64,000 bases of DNA, taken from contig NZ_KE384108.1 of assembly GCF_000423925.1 (NCBI RefSeq), positions 10,984 to 74,983 of the forward strand. Reading direction: 5' to 3'. This DNA comes from Butyrivibrio sp. VCD2006. Lineage in GTDB: Bacteria; Bacillota; Clostridia; Lachnospirales; Lachnospiraceae. Positions within the stretch are counted from its first letter, which is position 1. Each line of letters starts with the position of its first letter. This document shows positions 43,252-51,663 of the stretch, one piece after another. Made by a program: the position numbers and the translations under genes. The notes under the pieces were generated by a model, which worked only from the letters and a program-made list of their open reading frames with translations, made no database searches and was not told the DNA's origin.

Positions 43252-43301
43252 TAGCTACCGGAATGTAACGTATCAGTTACACATTTTTGATCAAGCGGAC
43301 T

Positions 43302-43336
43302 CATGGCTGTCACAGTTTTGTGGCAGCCATGTTTTT
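43302..43336 (+). terminator. Terminator of the SCP2 gene
   Basis: CATGGCTGTCAC-AGTTTT-GTGGCAGCCATG stem (12 bp with one mismatch) and five T. Confidence 0.9.
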
Positions 43337-43350
43337 CTCTCTGGATTTCA

Positions 43351-43398
43351 CCTTCACCCACAGGGGGAAGGTGTCGCGAAGCGACGGATGAGGGGTAA
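43351..43398 (+). repeat. Two-hairpin dispersed repeat, copy 2
   Basis: CCTTCACCC-ACAG-GGGGAAGG, then TCGC-GAA-GCGA, then CGGATGAGGGGTAA. The second hairpin differs from copies at 37321 and 59524 yet still pairs. It ends 22 bases before the next ATG. Confidence 0.85.
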
Positions 43399-43419
43399 TT
43401 TAAGTAAAAGAGGTAAATC

Positions 43420-44826
43420 ATGGCAACAAACAAAAACGTAGACGTACTAATAATCGGTGCTGGTCCTGGCGGCATTTTCTGTGCTTACGAGCTTATAGAA
43501 AAACGCCCGGACTTAAAGGTAATGATTATAGAAAAGGGCAGATCTATTGAAAAAAGAGAGTGTCCCAAGAGAAGAACAGGAAAGTGCATGGGATGTAAGC
43601 CCTGCTCAATTACAACCGGCTTTGCGGGAGCAGGTGCTTTTTCTGATGGAAAACTTTCCTTATCCCCCGATGTTGGAGGAACACTTCCTGATATCTTAGG
43701 ATATGATGAGGCAACATCTCTTATTAAAGAATCTGATAACATATATCTGAAATTCGGTGCAGATGAGAGTGTATACGGAATCGACAAGGCTGAGGAGCTT
43801 CGCGAGATCAGAAGAAAAGCTATCAATGCGAACTTAAAGCTTGTTGAATGTCCTATAAGACATCTTGGCACTGAGGAAGGCTATAAGATTTATAAGAAGC
43901 TTCAGGAGCACCTTGAGGAAAAGGGCGTGGAGCTTATGTTCAATACAATGGTAGAGGAAATCCTTGTAGAGGATGGAATCTGCACAGGTGTTAAGACCAA
44001 TAAAGGGGACACTGTTTTAGCTAAGGAGATTGTATCAGCAGTAGGCCGTGAGGGTGCTGACTGGTTCCATTCACAGTGCGACAAGATCGGAATTGAGACA
44101 AAGCCCGGAACAGTTGATGTCGGTGTCCGAGTTGAGGTAAGAGATGAGGTTATGCAGTTTTTAAATGAAAACCTCTATGAAGCTAAGCTCATTTACCACA
44201 CACCTACATTTGACGATAAGGTCAGAACCTTCTGTACAAATCCTTCGGGAGAGGTAGCTACTGAGTACTACGAGGGCGGCCTTGCGGTTGTTAACGGACA
44301 TGCCTACAAGAGTCAGGATTTCAAGACAGACAATACCAACTTTGCACTTCTTGTGTCTAAGAACTTCACCAAGCCCTTCAAGACACCTATTGAATATGGT
44401 AGGAAAATTGCGGAGCTTGCAAATATGCTTTGCGACGGAAAGATACTGGTGCAGACCTACGGAGATTTCAGAAGAGGCCGCAGAACTACTGATGAGAGAC
44501 TTGCGAGAAATAACCTCATTCCTACACTTAAGGACGCTGTGCCCGGAGATCTTTCACTTGTGTTCCCTCACAGAATAATGGTTGATCTTGATGAGATGAT
44601 CCAGGCACTTGATAAAGTGACACCCGGAATCGCATCTGAAGAAACTCTTCTTTACGGTGTTGAGGTAAAGTTCTATTCTAATAAGGTAATAGTTAATAAG
44701 GACTTTGAGACTAGCATCGGACATCTTCGCGCTATAGGCGACGGAGCAGGAATAACCAGAGGCCTTCAGCAGGCTAGTGCGAACGGACTCAAGGTGGCAA
44801 GGAGTATACTGGAAAAACTTTCATGA
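43420..44826 (+). CDS. FAD-dependent oxidoreductase (COG2509-like)
   Basis: 468 residues with AGAGG before the ATG. The N-terminal Rossmann FAD motif is VLIIGAGPGGIFCAYELIEK with E at the end of the second strand (IIEKG). A cysteine cluster CPKRRTGKCMGCKPC (residues ~49-63) is followed by ITTGFAGAGAFSDGKL. The C-terminal FAD block is LRAIGDGAGITRGLQQASAN. It belongs to the 'FAD-dependent dehydrogenase' group whose substrate is unknown. The stop overlaps the next ATG by four bases (ATGA). Confidence 0.85.
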   Translation: MATNKNVDVLIIGAGPGGIFCAYELIEKRPDLKVMIIEKGRSIEKRECPKRRTGKCMGCKPCSITTGFAGAGAFSDGKLSLSPDVGGTLPDILGYDEATSLIKESDNIYLKFGADESVYGIDKAEELREIRRKAINANLKLVECPIRHLGTEEGYKIYKKLQEHLEEKGVELMFNTMVEEILVEDGICTGVKTNKGDTVLAKEIVSAVGREGADWFHSQCDKIGIETKPGTVDVGVRVEVRDEVMQFLNENLYEAKLIYHTPTFDDKVRTFCTNPSGEVATEYYEGGLAVVNGHAYKSQDFKTDNTNFALLVSKNFTKPFKTPIEYGRKIAELANMLCDGKILVQTYGDFRRGRRTTDERLARNNLIPTLKDAVPGDLSLVFPHRIMVDLDEMIQALDKVTPGIASEETLLYGVEVKFYSNKVIVNKDFETSIGHLRAIGDGAGITRGLQQASANGLKVARSILEKLS

Positions 44827-45929
44827 TGAAAAATGTCACTGCCGGGGAAAAACAATTGATTAAAAACAGTATGAACGGAATCCGAAAAGTCGGAGCAGTA
44901 CTTGCGCTTACGATATTTTTATCGACTTCAATCACAGGCTGCGCTGCTATAGAGAATACCAGAGTAGTCTTTACAACAGGTTTTCAGGAAAATGAACTTT
45001 TCAGGATAGAGGACCGATCATGTCTTGAATCAGAGTTTATGGTCTATCTTGTGAATTCTAAAAACACCTACGAGGATGGTTTTGGAAGCGAGATATGGGA
45101 TGTGAATGTCGGCAATGATAGCATGGAGAGCTATGTAAAGGACAAGTGCCTTTCGACTATCTCTCAGGTAAAGGCGATGAATCTTCTGGCTGCCGAAACC
45201 GGGATAGAGCTTACGGAAGCAGAGATAAGTACTGCAACGGATGCCGCTAAGGAATATTTTTCTTCCTTAAATGATGATGAAAAAAAGGCTATGGGGAATA
45301 TCGATGAGGAGACACTTTCCCTGATGTATCAGGAGTATGCTACTGCCGATAAGCTCTATAACTACATCATCAGAGATATCAATCCTGAGATCAGTGATGA
45401 TGAGGCCAGAACCATTACAGTTGAGCAGATAGTTTTAAATACATGGACCCTTGATTCTAATGGAGATAGGGTTATGCTTGAGGGTTCCGATAAGGAAGCT
45501 GTTAGAAATAAGGCCTTGCAAATCCAGAGAGAAATAGGTGAAGGCACAGACTTTAGCGTCCTTATGGAACAATATAACGAGGCGGAGGAAGGCACAGTTT
45601 CAATCGGTAAGGGAGACAGAGATTCTGAGATTGAGACAGCTGCATTCAATCTGGATAACGGTGAGATAAGCGGAATTATCGAATCTGAGGATGCTTATGT
45701 TATCTTAAAGTGCATCAGCACTTTCAACAGAGAGGAGACAGAGGCTAACAAGATAAGAATTGTTGAGGAAAAAAAGAGAGAGGTTTTTGGGAAACAATAT
45801 GATGCATTTGCGTCAGAACTTTCCAGAATTCTGAATCAGGGACTGTATGATAAAATACATATAACGGGGACGGAAAACGTTAAAAACAGCAGCTTTTTCG
45901 AGATATACAAAAACTACTTCAATGAATGA
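44823..45929 (+). CDS. Parvulin-type (PpiC/SurA/PrsA-like) peptidyl-prolyl isomerase lipoprotein
   Basis: 368 residues if started at the ATGA overlap. An internal ATG at 44871 gives a cleaner signal peptide (MNGIRKVGAVLALTIFLSTS then ITGC), so the true start may be there. Lipobox ITGC. A SurA_N-like helical chaperone region (~75-190) is followed by a rotamase-like domain (ITVEQIVLNTW...EGTDFSVLMEQYNEAEEGTV, IETAAFNLDNGEISGIIESE). It would assist folding of exported proteins outside the membrane. It is probably cotranscribed with the FAD gene. Confidence 0.8.
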   Translation: MMKNVTAGEKQLIKNSMNGIRKVGAVLALTIFLSTSITGCAAIENTRVVFTTGFQENELFRIEDRSCLESEFMVYLVNSKNTYEDGFGSEIWDVNVGNDSMESYVKDKCLSTISQVKAMNLLAAETGIELTEAEISTATDAAKEYFSSLNDDEKKAMGNIDEETLSLMYQEYATADKLYNYIIRDINPEISDDEARTITVEQIVLNTWTLDSNGDRVMLEGSDKEAVRNKALQIQREIGEGTDFSVLMEQYNEAEEGTVSIGKGDRDSEIETAAFNLDNGEISGIIESEDAYVILKCISTFNREETEANKIRIVEEKKREVFGKQYDAFASELSRILNQGLYDKIHITGTENVKNSSFFEIYKNYFNE

Positions 45930-45946
45930 TATTTATGGAGGTGCTT

Positions 45947-46990
45947 ATGAGGGCTAAAGCAAAAATGTTATCTATGGTAGTTGCGATGGCAGTAACGATT
46001 CCTGTACTTGCAGTGGGTATGCCGGGTGGGGGCACGGTAAAGGCAGCGGGAACTTTTAAACCCGAGGACTTTGGCGCAGTCGTAAATGACGGCAATGGCG
46101 ACAGACAGGCTATAAAGGATGCTCTGGAGGAAGCTGCCAAAACAGGTGGCGGAACGGTTGTGTTTAGCGCCGGAACCTATGATATTGATATACTTGATTT
46201 TAGCGGCTCCGGAATAGGAATTTATGTAGATAAGCCTGATATTACGTTTCAGTTCGATCCCGGGACAACACTTAAGGCTATGCATACTAAATTTGATGAA
46301 TATCGGATTATAGATGTAAGAGCCGATGGCTTTACTTTGAACGGGAATGGCGGATCCGTAATCGGAGAAAGAAGTGGTCATACAAAAGTAAATTCTGATG
46401 AAGGCCATGGAATCGGGGTTATAGATTGCAATAATGCTTCCATCTCGAATGTGACAATCGCTGACAACTGGGGCGACGGAATTTATCTTGGCGCTGCAGG
46501 AAGTGATGGCACGCACCCCGGCTGTAAAAATGTAAAGATTACAAAATGCACTATTAAGAATAATAGGCGCAACAACATAGCAATTGTCGATGCGGATAAT
46601 GTTACAATTGATGGCTGTAAAATCAGCAATGCCAATGGAGCAGCACCTCAATGCGGTATTTTGATCGAGCCTAATACCAATGGCGGTAATGTTCCTAAGA
46701 ACTCTGTCTGCAAGAATATTACCATCAAAAATACCACAGTAAAGTGCAAGAAGAAGGGTGATAAAAACGGACAGTTCTTTGCGTTTAATATCCTGAATCC
46801 CTACTTCAATTCCAATAATAAGGTTGTTGCAAAGAACGTTAAAATAACCAATTGCACATTTAAAGGTGACTGCGGCAATTATTCGGGAAAAAGTGTCACT
46901 CTTAAAAAGTGTAAGATCAAAGGGACTTTTTACGAACATAAAAAGACTACGAAAAAGAATTGCACTATAAAGAATAACTACAAATTCTAA
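45947..46990 (+). CDS. Secreted right-handed beta-helix protein (pectate lyase-like fold)
   Basis: 347 residues from ATG 45947, placed 5 bases after GGAGG. Signal peptide at ~1-34 (to TVKAAG). Then FKPEDFGAVVNDGNGDRQAI, AAKTGGGTVVFSAGTYDI and repeated coils rich in N, V, I and T (GDGIYLGAAG, NVKITKCTIKNNRRNNIAIV, NVTIDGCKISN) form a parallel beta-helix of the pectate lyase 3/GH28 type. The C-terminus is Lys/Cys-rich. It is likely a polysaccharide-active or binding protein; the substrate is unknown. No GH28 catalytic aspartates could be confirmed. Confidence 0.8.
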   Translation: MRAKAKMLSMVVAMAVTIPVLAVGMPGGGTVKAAGTFKPEDFGAVVNDGNGDRQAIKDALEEAAKTGGGTVVFSAGTYDIDILDFSGSGIGIYVDKPDITFQFDPGTTLKAMHTKFDEYRIIDVRADGFTLNGNGGSVIGERSGHTKVNSDEGHGIGVIDCNNASISNVTIADNWGDGIYLGAAGSDGTHPGCKNVKITKCTIKNNRRNNIAIVDADNVTIDGCKISNANGAAPQCGILIEPNTNGGNVPKNSVCKNITIKNTTVKCKKKGDKNGQFFAFNILNPYFNSNNKVVAKNVKITNCTFKGDCGNYSGKSVTLKKCKIKGTFYEHKKTTKKNCTIKNNYKF

Positions 46991-47006
46991 GGCGCAAGGA
47001 GTCTTG

Positions 47007-47750
47007 ATGAAATCGTTTGATGTTAACATAAATGGAATAGAAGTTAATGCTGTATATAGTGATACTGCGGTAAACGATATCTTTCTTCCACTACTTAAGA
47101 GTCTTTCGGAATTGCAGAGGAAAAAGGGTTCTCGCATTCTGGTGATGCTTGCTGCGCCGCCGGGTGCAGGAAAGAGCACGCTGGCAAGTTTTTTGGAGAA
47201 GCTCTCAAAAGAACATGATGAACTCGTAGATGTTCAGGCAATAGGAATGGACGGTTTTCACAGAAGACAGGAATACCTTCTTGAGCATTTTGCCGAGCGG
47301 GATGGTGAAAAGGTTCGCATGGTAGACATCAAGGGAGCTCCGGTTACCTTTGATCTTGAGAAGCTGACAGCAGAGGTAAAAAGAGTTGCAGCGGGTGAAA
47401 AGTGCGGATGGCCTTCCTATGACAGACACCTTCACAATCCTGTTGAGGATACTTATCATGTGGAAGCGGACATAGTTATTCTTGAAGGGAATTATCTCCT
47501 TCTTGATGAGGATGGATGGCGGGACCTTAAGAACTACGCGGATTACACTATAAAAGTAACAGCAGACGAGAACTTCCTTAGAGACAGGCTCATCGACAGG
47601 AAAATAAAGAGCGGGAACACTGAGGAAAAGGCAATCCATTTTGTGGATTACAGCGATATGGCCAATGTGAGGATTTGCCTTGATAATTCTGCAGAGGCGG
47701 ATATGACGCTTGTCGTAAGTAATGATGGAGAATATTTGATCGCGCAATAA
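47007..47750 (+). CDS. P-loop nucleoside/sugar kinase-like protein (uridine kinase/pantothenate kinase fold)
   Basis: 247 residues from ATG 47007 after AAGGAG. Walker A is AAPPGAGKSTLASFL (~residues 48-62). GMDGFHRRQEYLL and CGWPSYDRHLHNPVED are the phosphoribulokinase/uridine-kinase family substrate loops, and DIVILEGNYLLLDEDGW is the Walker B block. This fits the YggC/'nucleoside triphosphate hydrolase' group of small-molecule kinases; the substrate is not predictable. Confidence 0.8.
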   Translation: MKSFDVNINGIEVNAVYSDTAVNDIFLPLLKSLSELQRKKGSRILVMLAAPPGAGKSTLASFLEKLSKEHDELVDVQAIGMDGFHRRQEYLLEHFAERDGEKVRMVDIKGAPVTFDLEKLTAEVKRVAAGEKCGWPSYDRHLHNPVEDTYHVEADIVILEGNYLLLDEDGWRDLKNYADYTIKVTADENFLRDRLIDRKIKSGNTEEKAIHFVDYSDMANVRICLDNSAEADMTLVVSNDGEYLIAQ

Positions 47751-47755
47751 ATTAT

Positions 47756-47790
47756 AGAAGCTTCGCTATGAATGCGAAGCTTCTTTTATA
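47756..47790 (+). terminator. Terminator of the kinase gene
   Basis: AGAAGCTTCGC-TATGAAT-GCGAAGCTTCT is a perfect 11-bp stem followed by TTTTAT. Confidence 0.9.
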
Positions 47791-47808
47791 ATGATTTAAA
47801 CCCTTGTG

Positions 47809-47835
47809 TTAGCACTCGTTTTTAGTGAGTGCTAA
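47809..47835 (+). promoter_or_regulatory. CIRCE operator (HrcA binding site)
   Basis: TTAGCACTC, nine bases, GAGTGCTAA: an exact match to the CIRCE consensus. It is placed just upstream of the htpG promoter, so HrcA should repress htpG in the absence of heat or misfolding stress. Confidence 0.95.
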
Positions 47836-47842
47836 TTTTTTA

Positions 47843-47871
47843 TTGACTTTTGCTCCGTAGGGTTTTAAACT
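47843..47871 (+). promoter_or_regulatory. htpG promoter
   Basis: TTGACT at 47843, a 17-base spacer and TAAACT at 47866. It sits directly after the CIRCE element, leaving a ~100-base untranslated leader to ATG 47975. Confidence 0.6.
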
Positions 47872-47974
47872 CATATTTGTGGGTATTCTATACTATGTAG
47901 AACACAGCACCACATTTATATGTAAAAAACGCGGACTGCATTTCGATTCCGCGATAGTTATGGAGGCTTTTACA

Positions 47975-50092
47975 ATGGCAAAAAAAGGTAATCTTTCAAT
48001 CAATTCAGAGAATATGTTTCCTATTATCAAGAAGTGGCTTTATTCTGACCACGACATATTCTATCGTGAGGTTATTTCAAACGCTTGTGATGCTATCACC
48101 AAGATCAAGAAGATGGACATGATGGGAGAGTACGAACTTCCTGAAGGCTACAAGCCCCGTGTTGACATCGTTCTTAATGATAAGGATAAGACTATAAAGA
48201 TCATCGATAACGGTATCGGTATGACAGCTGAGGAGGTTGAGGAGTACATCAACCAGGTGGCATTTTCAGGTGCTACAGACTTCCTTAATAAGTACAAGGA
48301 TAAGGCTAATGCTGACCAGATTATCGGACATTTCGGACTTGGATTCTACTCAACATTCATGGTATCCGATTATGTAGATATCGACACTCTTTCATATAAA
48401 TCAGACGCAGCTTCTGTTCACTGGACCTGCGATGGTGGCTCAGACTTCGAGATGGATGACGGCGATAAGAAGGAAATCGGAACAACCATCACACTTCATT
48501 TATCAGAGGACTGCCTTGAGTTCTGCAACGAGTACAAGGCTCGCGAAGTAGTTGAGAAATACTGCTCATTCATGCCTTACGAGATTTACATCTCAAGAGA
48601 GAATGAAGAAGGAACAGAGACAATCAAGGAATCCGAGAAGCGCGATGATGACGTAGTTATCGAAGTTATCGAGCCTGAGAAGAAGGACGACACCAAGGCT
48701 GAGGGAGATTCCTCTGAGGCTAAGGAAGATGAGAAAAAGCTCAAGATCAAGAGACGTCCCCAGCTCATTAACGATATTCATCCCCTTTGGGCTAAGACAC
48801 CCAAGGATTGCACAGACGAGGAGTACAAGGAGTTTTACAGAAAGGTATTCCGTGATTACAAGGAGCCTCTCTTCTGGATACACCTCAACATGGATTATCC
48901 TTTCAACTTAAAGGGTATCCTTTACTTCCCTAAGATCAACATGGAGTTTGAGTCTGCTGAGGGAACAATCAAGCTTTACAATAACCAGGTATTCATCGCT
49001 GACAATATTAAGGAAGTAATTCCTGAGTATCTCATGCTCCTTAAGGGTGTGATCGATTGTCCTGATCTGCCGCTTAACGTATCAAGAAGCGCACTTCAGA
49101 ATGATGGCTTCGTTAAGAAGATTTCCGATTACATCTCAAAGAAGGTTGCTGAGAAGCTTGCAGGTCTTTGCAAGACAGACAAGGAAAACTACGACAAATA
49201 CTGGGAGGATATTTCACCCTTCATCAAGTATGGTTGCCTTAAGGACGACAAGTTCTGCGAGAAGATGAATGACTACATTCTCTTTAAAAACCTTGACGGA
49301 AAATACTTAACACTTCCCGAAGCTCTTCAGATCAATAAGGAAGCAGAGGAAGCAGCTGCAGCTGAGGAAGCTAAGGATGAGAACGGCAACAAGGTTGAGG
49401 CTGAGGTTGTAGATGAGAACGGTAATACAGTAAGTGGTGACGGAGCTAAAACTGATGATAAGAAGGACGAGGAAAAAGAGCCCCGCACTATCTACTATGT
49501 AACAGATGAGCAGCAGCAGAGTCAGTACATCAATATGTTCAAGGCTCAGAAGATGGAAGCATTCATCCTTAACCACAACATCGATGTTCCTTTCATTCAG
49601 CAGCTTGAGTCCAAGAATCAGGACATCCGCTTCCAGAGAATCGATGCGGATCTTACAGATACATTTAAGAGCAGAACTTCTAAGAAGGCTGAGAAGGAAT
49701 TCGAGGAGATCGAGAAGACCATCGGCGAGAAGATGAAGAAGGCTCTTAAGAATGATAAGCTTGTTGTTAAGGTTGAGAAGCTTAAAGATAAGAAGATTTC
49801 CTCAATGCTTACAGTATCTGAGGATACACGCCGCATGCAGGATATGATGAAGATGTATGCAGCAAACGGCATGATGATGGGCGATCTTGGTCTAGGCGGC
49901 CAGACACTTATTCTCAACGCAAATCATCCTCTTGTTAAGTACGTTATGGAGAACGAGGAAGGTGAGAATGTAAGCACAATCTGCGAGCAGCTCTATGACC
50001 TTGCCCGCATCCAGAATGCACCTCTTGATGCTGACTCCATGACTAAGTTCATCCAGCGCAGTAACGACATCATGATGCTCCTTGCAAAGTAA
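47975..50092 (+). CDS. htpG: Hsp90 chaperone HtpG
   Basis: 705 residues from ATG 47975 (GGAGG upstream), where conserved GNLSINSENMFPIIKKWLYS begins; a longer frame from 47879 is rejected. N-terminal GHKL ATPase: FYREVISNACDAITK, IIDNGIGMTAEEV, GHFGLGFYSTFMV and GTTITLHL. Middle domain: PLFWIHLNMDYPFNLKGILY and PLNVSRSALQNDG. C-terminal dimerisation region ends in DIMMLLAK. Two charged insertions (about residues 220-256 and 450-500, rich in E, K and D) exceed E. coli HtpG and resemble eukaryotic Hsp90 charged linkers. Confidence 0.96.
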   Translation: MAKKGNLSINSENMFPIIKKWLYSDHDIFYREVISNACDAITKIKKMDMMGEYELPEGYKPRVDIVLNDKDKTIKIIDNGIGMTAEEVEEYINQVAFSGATDFLNKYKDKANADQIIGHFGLGFYSTFMVSDYVDIDTLSYKSDAASVHWTCDGGSDFEMDDGDKKEIGTTITLHLSEDCLEFCNEYKAREVVEKYCSFMPYEIYISRENEEGTETIKESEKRDDDVVIEVIEPEKKDDTKAEGDSSEAKEDEKKLKIKRRPQLINDIHPLWAKTPKDCTDEEYKEFYRKVFRDYKEPLFWIHLNMDYPFNLKGILYFPKINMEFESAEGTIKLYNNQVFIADNIKEVIPEYLMLLKGVIDCPDLPLNVSRSALQNDGFVKKISDYISKKVAEKLAGLCKTDKENYDKYWEDISPFIKYGCLKDDKFCEKMNDYILFKNLDGKYLTLPEALQINKEAEEAAAAEEAKDENGNKVEAEVVDENGNTVSGDGAKTDDKKDEEKEPRTIYYVTDEQQQSQYINMFKAQKMEAFILNHNIDVPFIQQLESKNQDIRFQRIDADLTDTFKSRTSKKAEKEFEEIEKTIGEKMKKALKNDKLVVKVEKLKDKKISSMLTVSEDTRRMQDMMKMYAANGMMMGDLGLGGQTLILNANHPLVKYVMENEEGENVSTICEQLYDLARIQNAPLDADSMTKFIQRSNDIMMLLAK

Positions 50093-50098
50093 AAATTG

Positions 50099-50283
50099 AC
50101 GGTCTGTCCTGTGGGGACACCGGTAATATGTGCAATATATGCTCGCATCGAACCGGGAACTTCACTGAGCCCTGGTCATCCATCCATTCGCGCAAAGGCG
50201 CTTTGGATGGATAGGGCTCAGTTCCGTGGTTCGCATCTCGCATAGTATTGCACATATTACCTAAAACCCATTAGGCAGACCGT
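50099..50283 (+). repeat. 185-nt long imperfect hairpin directly after htpG
   Basis: Outer arms ACGGTCTG / CAGACCGT. Then GGTAATATGTGCAATA / TATTGCACATATTACC, CGAACC / GGTTCG, GGAACT / AGTTCC, GAGCCC / GGGCTC and ATCCATCCA / TTGGATGGAT close on a ~16-nt apex. The arms are ~85 bases. A T-rich stretch (CCGTTTTC) follows, so it can also terminate htpG. It looks like a miniature inverted-repeat element or an RNA. Confidence 0.8.
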
Positions 50284-50605
50284 TTTCTGTTTATGCAATT
50301 CAGTGCAATTTAAATTGAATTCCGTGTATGAAGAGGGCCGTCTTGGTATCAAGGTATAGTATAGGGACGGTCGATGGACTTGAACTGCAAGAAACGAATT
50401 CTTGCTTCGAATGATAGAGCTATGTTTTATGAAGCTATAAAGGAAACTTAAGCAATCTTATTTGATTATGAATACATCTTGTTTTCTAATTCGTTATATA
50501 ATATGGTAAGTATCAGTTAGTAATAAACGGGTCAGTTTTTGCTGACGAAAAGACGAAATAGTGCCTCAACTGAATGATCATTCGAGGTGCCATGACGTCA
50601 AGGAA

Positions 50606-50663
50606 GGTCAAGGATGATGCTTTGGATTTCACCGCAGCGGTATCTAAAGCATTATCCTTGACC
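50606..50663 (+). other. 22-bp-arm hairpin in the leader of the ABC transporter operon
   Basis: GGTCAAGGATGATGCTTTGG... (50606-50627) pairs with 50642-50663 with only two mismatches, loop ~14 nt. No T run follows. It ends 26 bases before the ATG at 50690, near the GGGAGG site, so it could control translation. The rest of 50284-50605 has no gene. Confidence 0.6.
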
Positions 50664-50689
50664 GCTAATATCTATTTTGGGAGGAATTT

Positions 50690-51613
50690 ATGTCTGCACT
50701 TGTAGAAGTTAGGGACATTTGCAAGGTTTATAATCCGGGGGAAAATGAAGTCAGGGCTCTTGATCATGTGAGCCTAACTATTGATGAGGGCGAATTTGTT
50801 GCCATCATTGGACAATCCGGTTCCGGAAAATCTACCCTAATGAATATGCTGGGATGCCTCGATACACCCACAAGTGGTAAGTATCTGCTTCATGGCATCG
50901 ATGTATCTCACATGACAGACGATGAACAATCAGATGTCAGAAACAGGGAAATCGGATTTATTTTTCAGGGATTCAATTTAATACAGTCGCTTACAGCGCT
51001 TGAAAACGTTGAATTGCCTCTTATGTACAGAGGTGTCTCCAAGAAAAAGAGGAGAGAGTTATCAATTGCGGCTTTGGAACACGTAGGGCTTGGAAAGCGA
51101 ATGACCCATAAGCCAACGGAGCTTTCGGGAGGTCAGCAGCAGAGAGTTGCCATTGCGAGAGCAATTGCGCAGGCTCCGCCGATACTGCTTGCTGATGAGC
51201 CTACAGGTAACCTGGATAGCGGCTCCAGCAGAGAAATCATTGCTACGATTAAAAATCTGCATGCAGAAGGAAGAACGGTTATTCTTATTACCCATGATCC
51301 CGGCATTGCTAAGCAGGCAAAGCGAATCATAACAATCAGTGATGGCAGGATAGCAAATGATGAGATTAATCCAGACTTTACGAGTGATGTACCTGTCAAA
51401 ATAGAAAAGGCTATCGAAGCAAGTGCTTCCAGTGAAGAGAATGAGGCCAGTGAAACAAATACTGCCGTTAAAGAGAACACATCTAACGAAGAAAATAAAG
51501 ATACAGAAGTAAATACAGCCAGCGAAGCAGAAACTGAAGAGAAAGCTGTTGAAGCAAATACAGGCATCGACGCAAATACGGAAGGAAAAGCTGAAGAAAA
51601 AGCTGAAGAATAA
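50690..51613 (+). CDS. ABC transporter ATP-binding protein, MacB/LolD type, with acidic C-terminal tail
   Basis: 307 residues after GGGAGG. Walker A is GQSGSGKST (~residue 40), the Q-loop region FIFQGFNLIQSL, signature LSGGQQQRVAIARAIA, Walker B ILLADEPTGNLDS and the H-loop LITHDPG. The ATPase ends near residue 232; the last ~75 residues are a Glu/Ala/Asn/Thr-rich low-complexity tail (NTASEAETEEKA) that is unusual for this family. It powers the two permeases and membrane-fusion protein encoded next. Confidence 0.93.
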   Translation: MSALVEVRDICKVYNPGENEVRALDHVSLTIDEGEFVAIIGQSGSGKSTLMNMLGCLDTPTSGKYLLHGIDVSHMTDDEQSDVRNREIGFIFQGFNLIQSLTALENVELPLMYRGVSKKKRRELSIAALEHVGLGKRMTHKPTELSGGQQQRVAIARAIAQAPPILLADEPTGNLDSGSSREIIATIKNLHAEGRTVILITHDPGIAKQAKRIITISDGRIANDEINPDFTSDVPVKIEKAIEASASSEENEASETNTAVKENTSNEENKDTEVNTASEAETEEKAVEANTGIDANTEGKAEEKAEE

Positions 51614-51663
51614 TTGTCTTCACATTGAAGGAATATATCGGAAGAGTTGAAACAGGAGGAAGT

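Noticed and set aside
45968-47179. 403-residue minus-strand frame opposite the beta-helix and kinase genes
   Set aside because: It is a shadow of two well-supported plus-strand genes with signal peptide and P-loop, and shows no family motifs.
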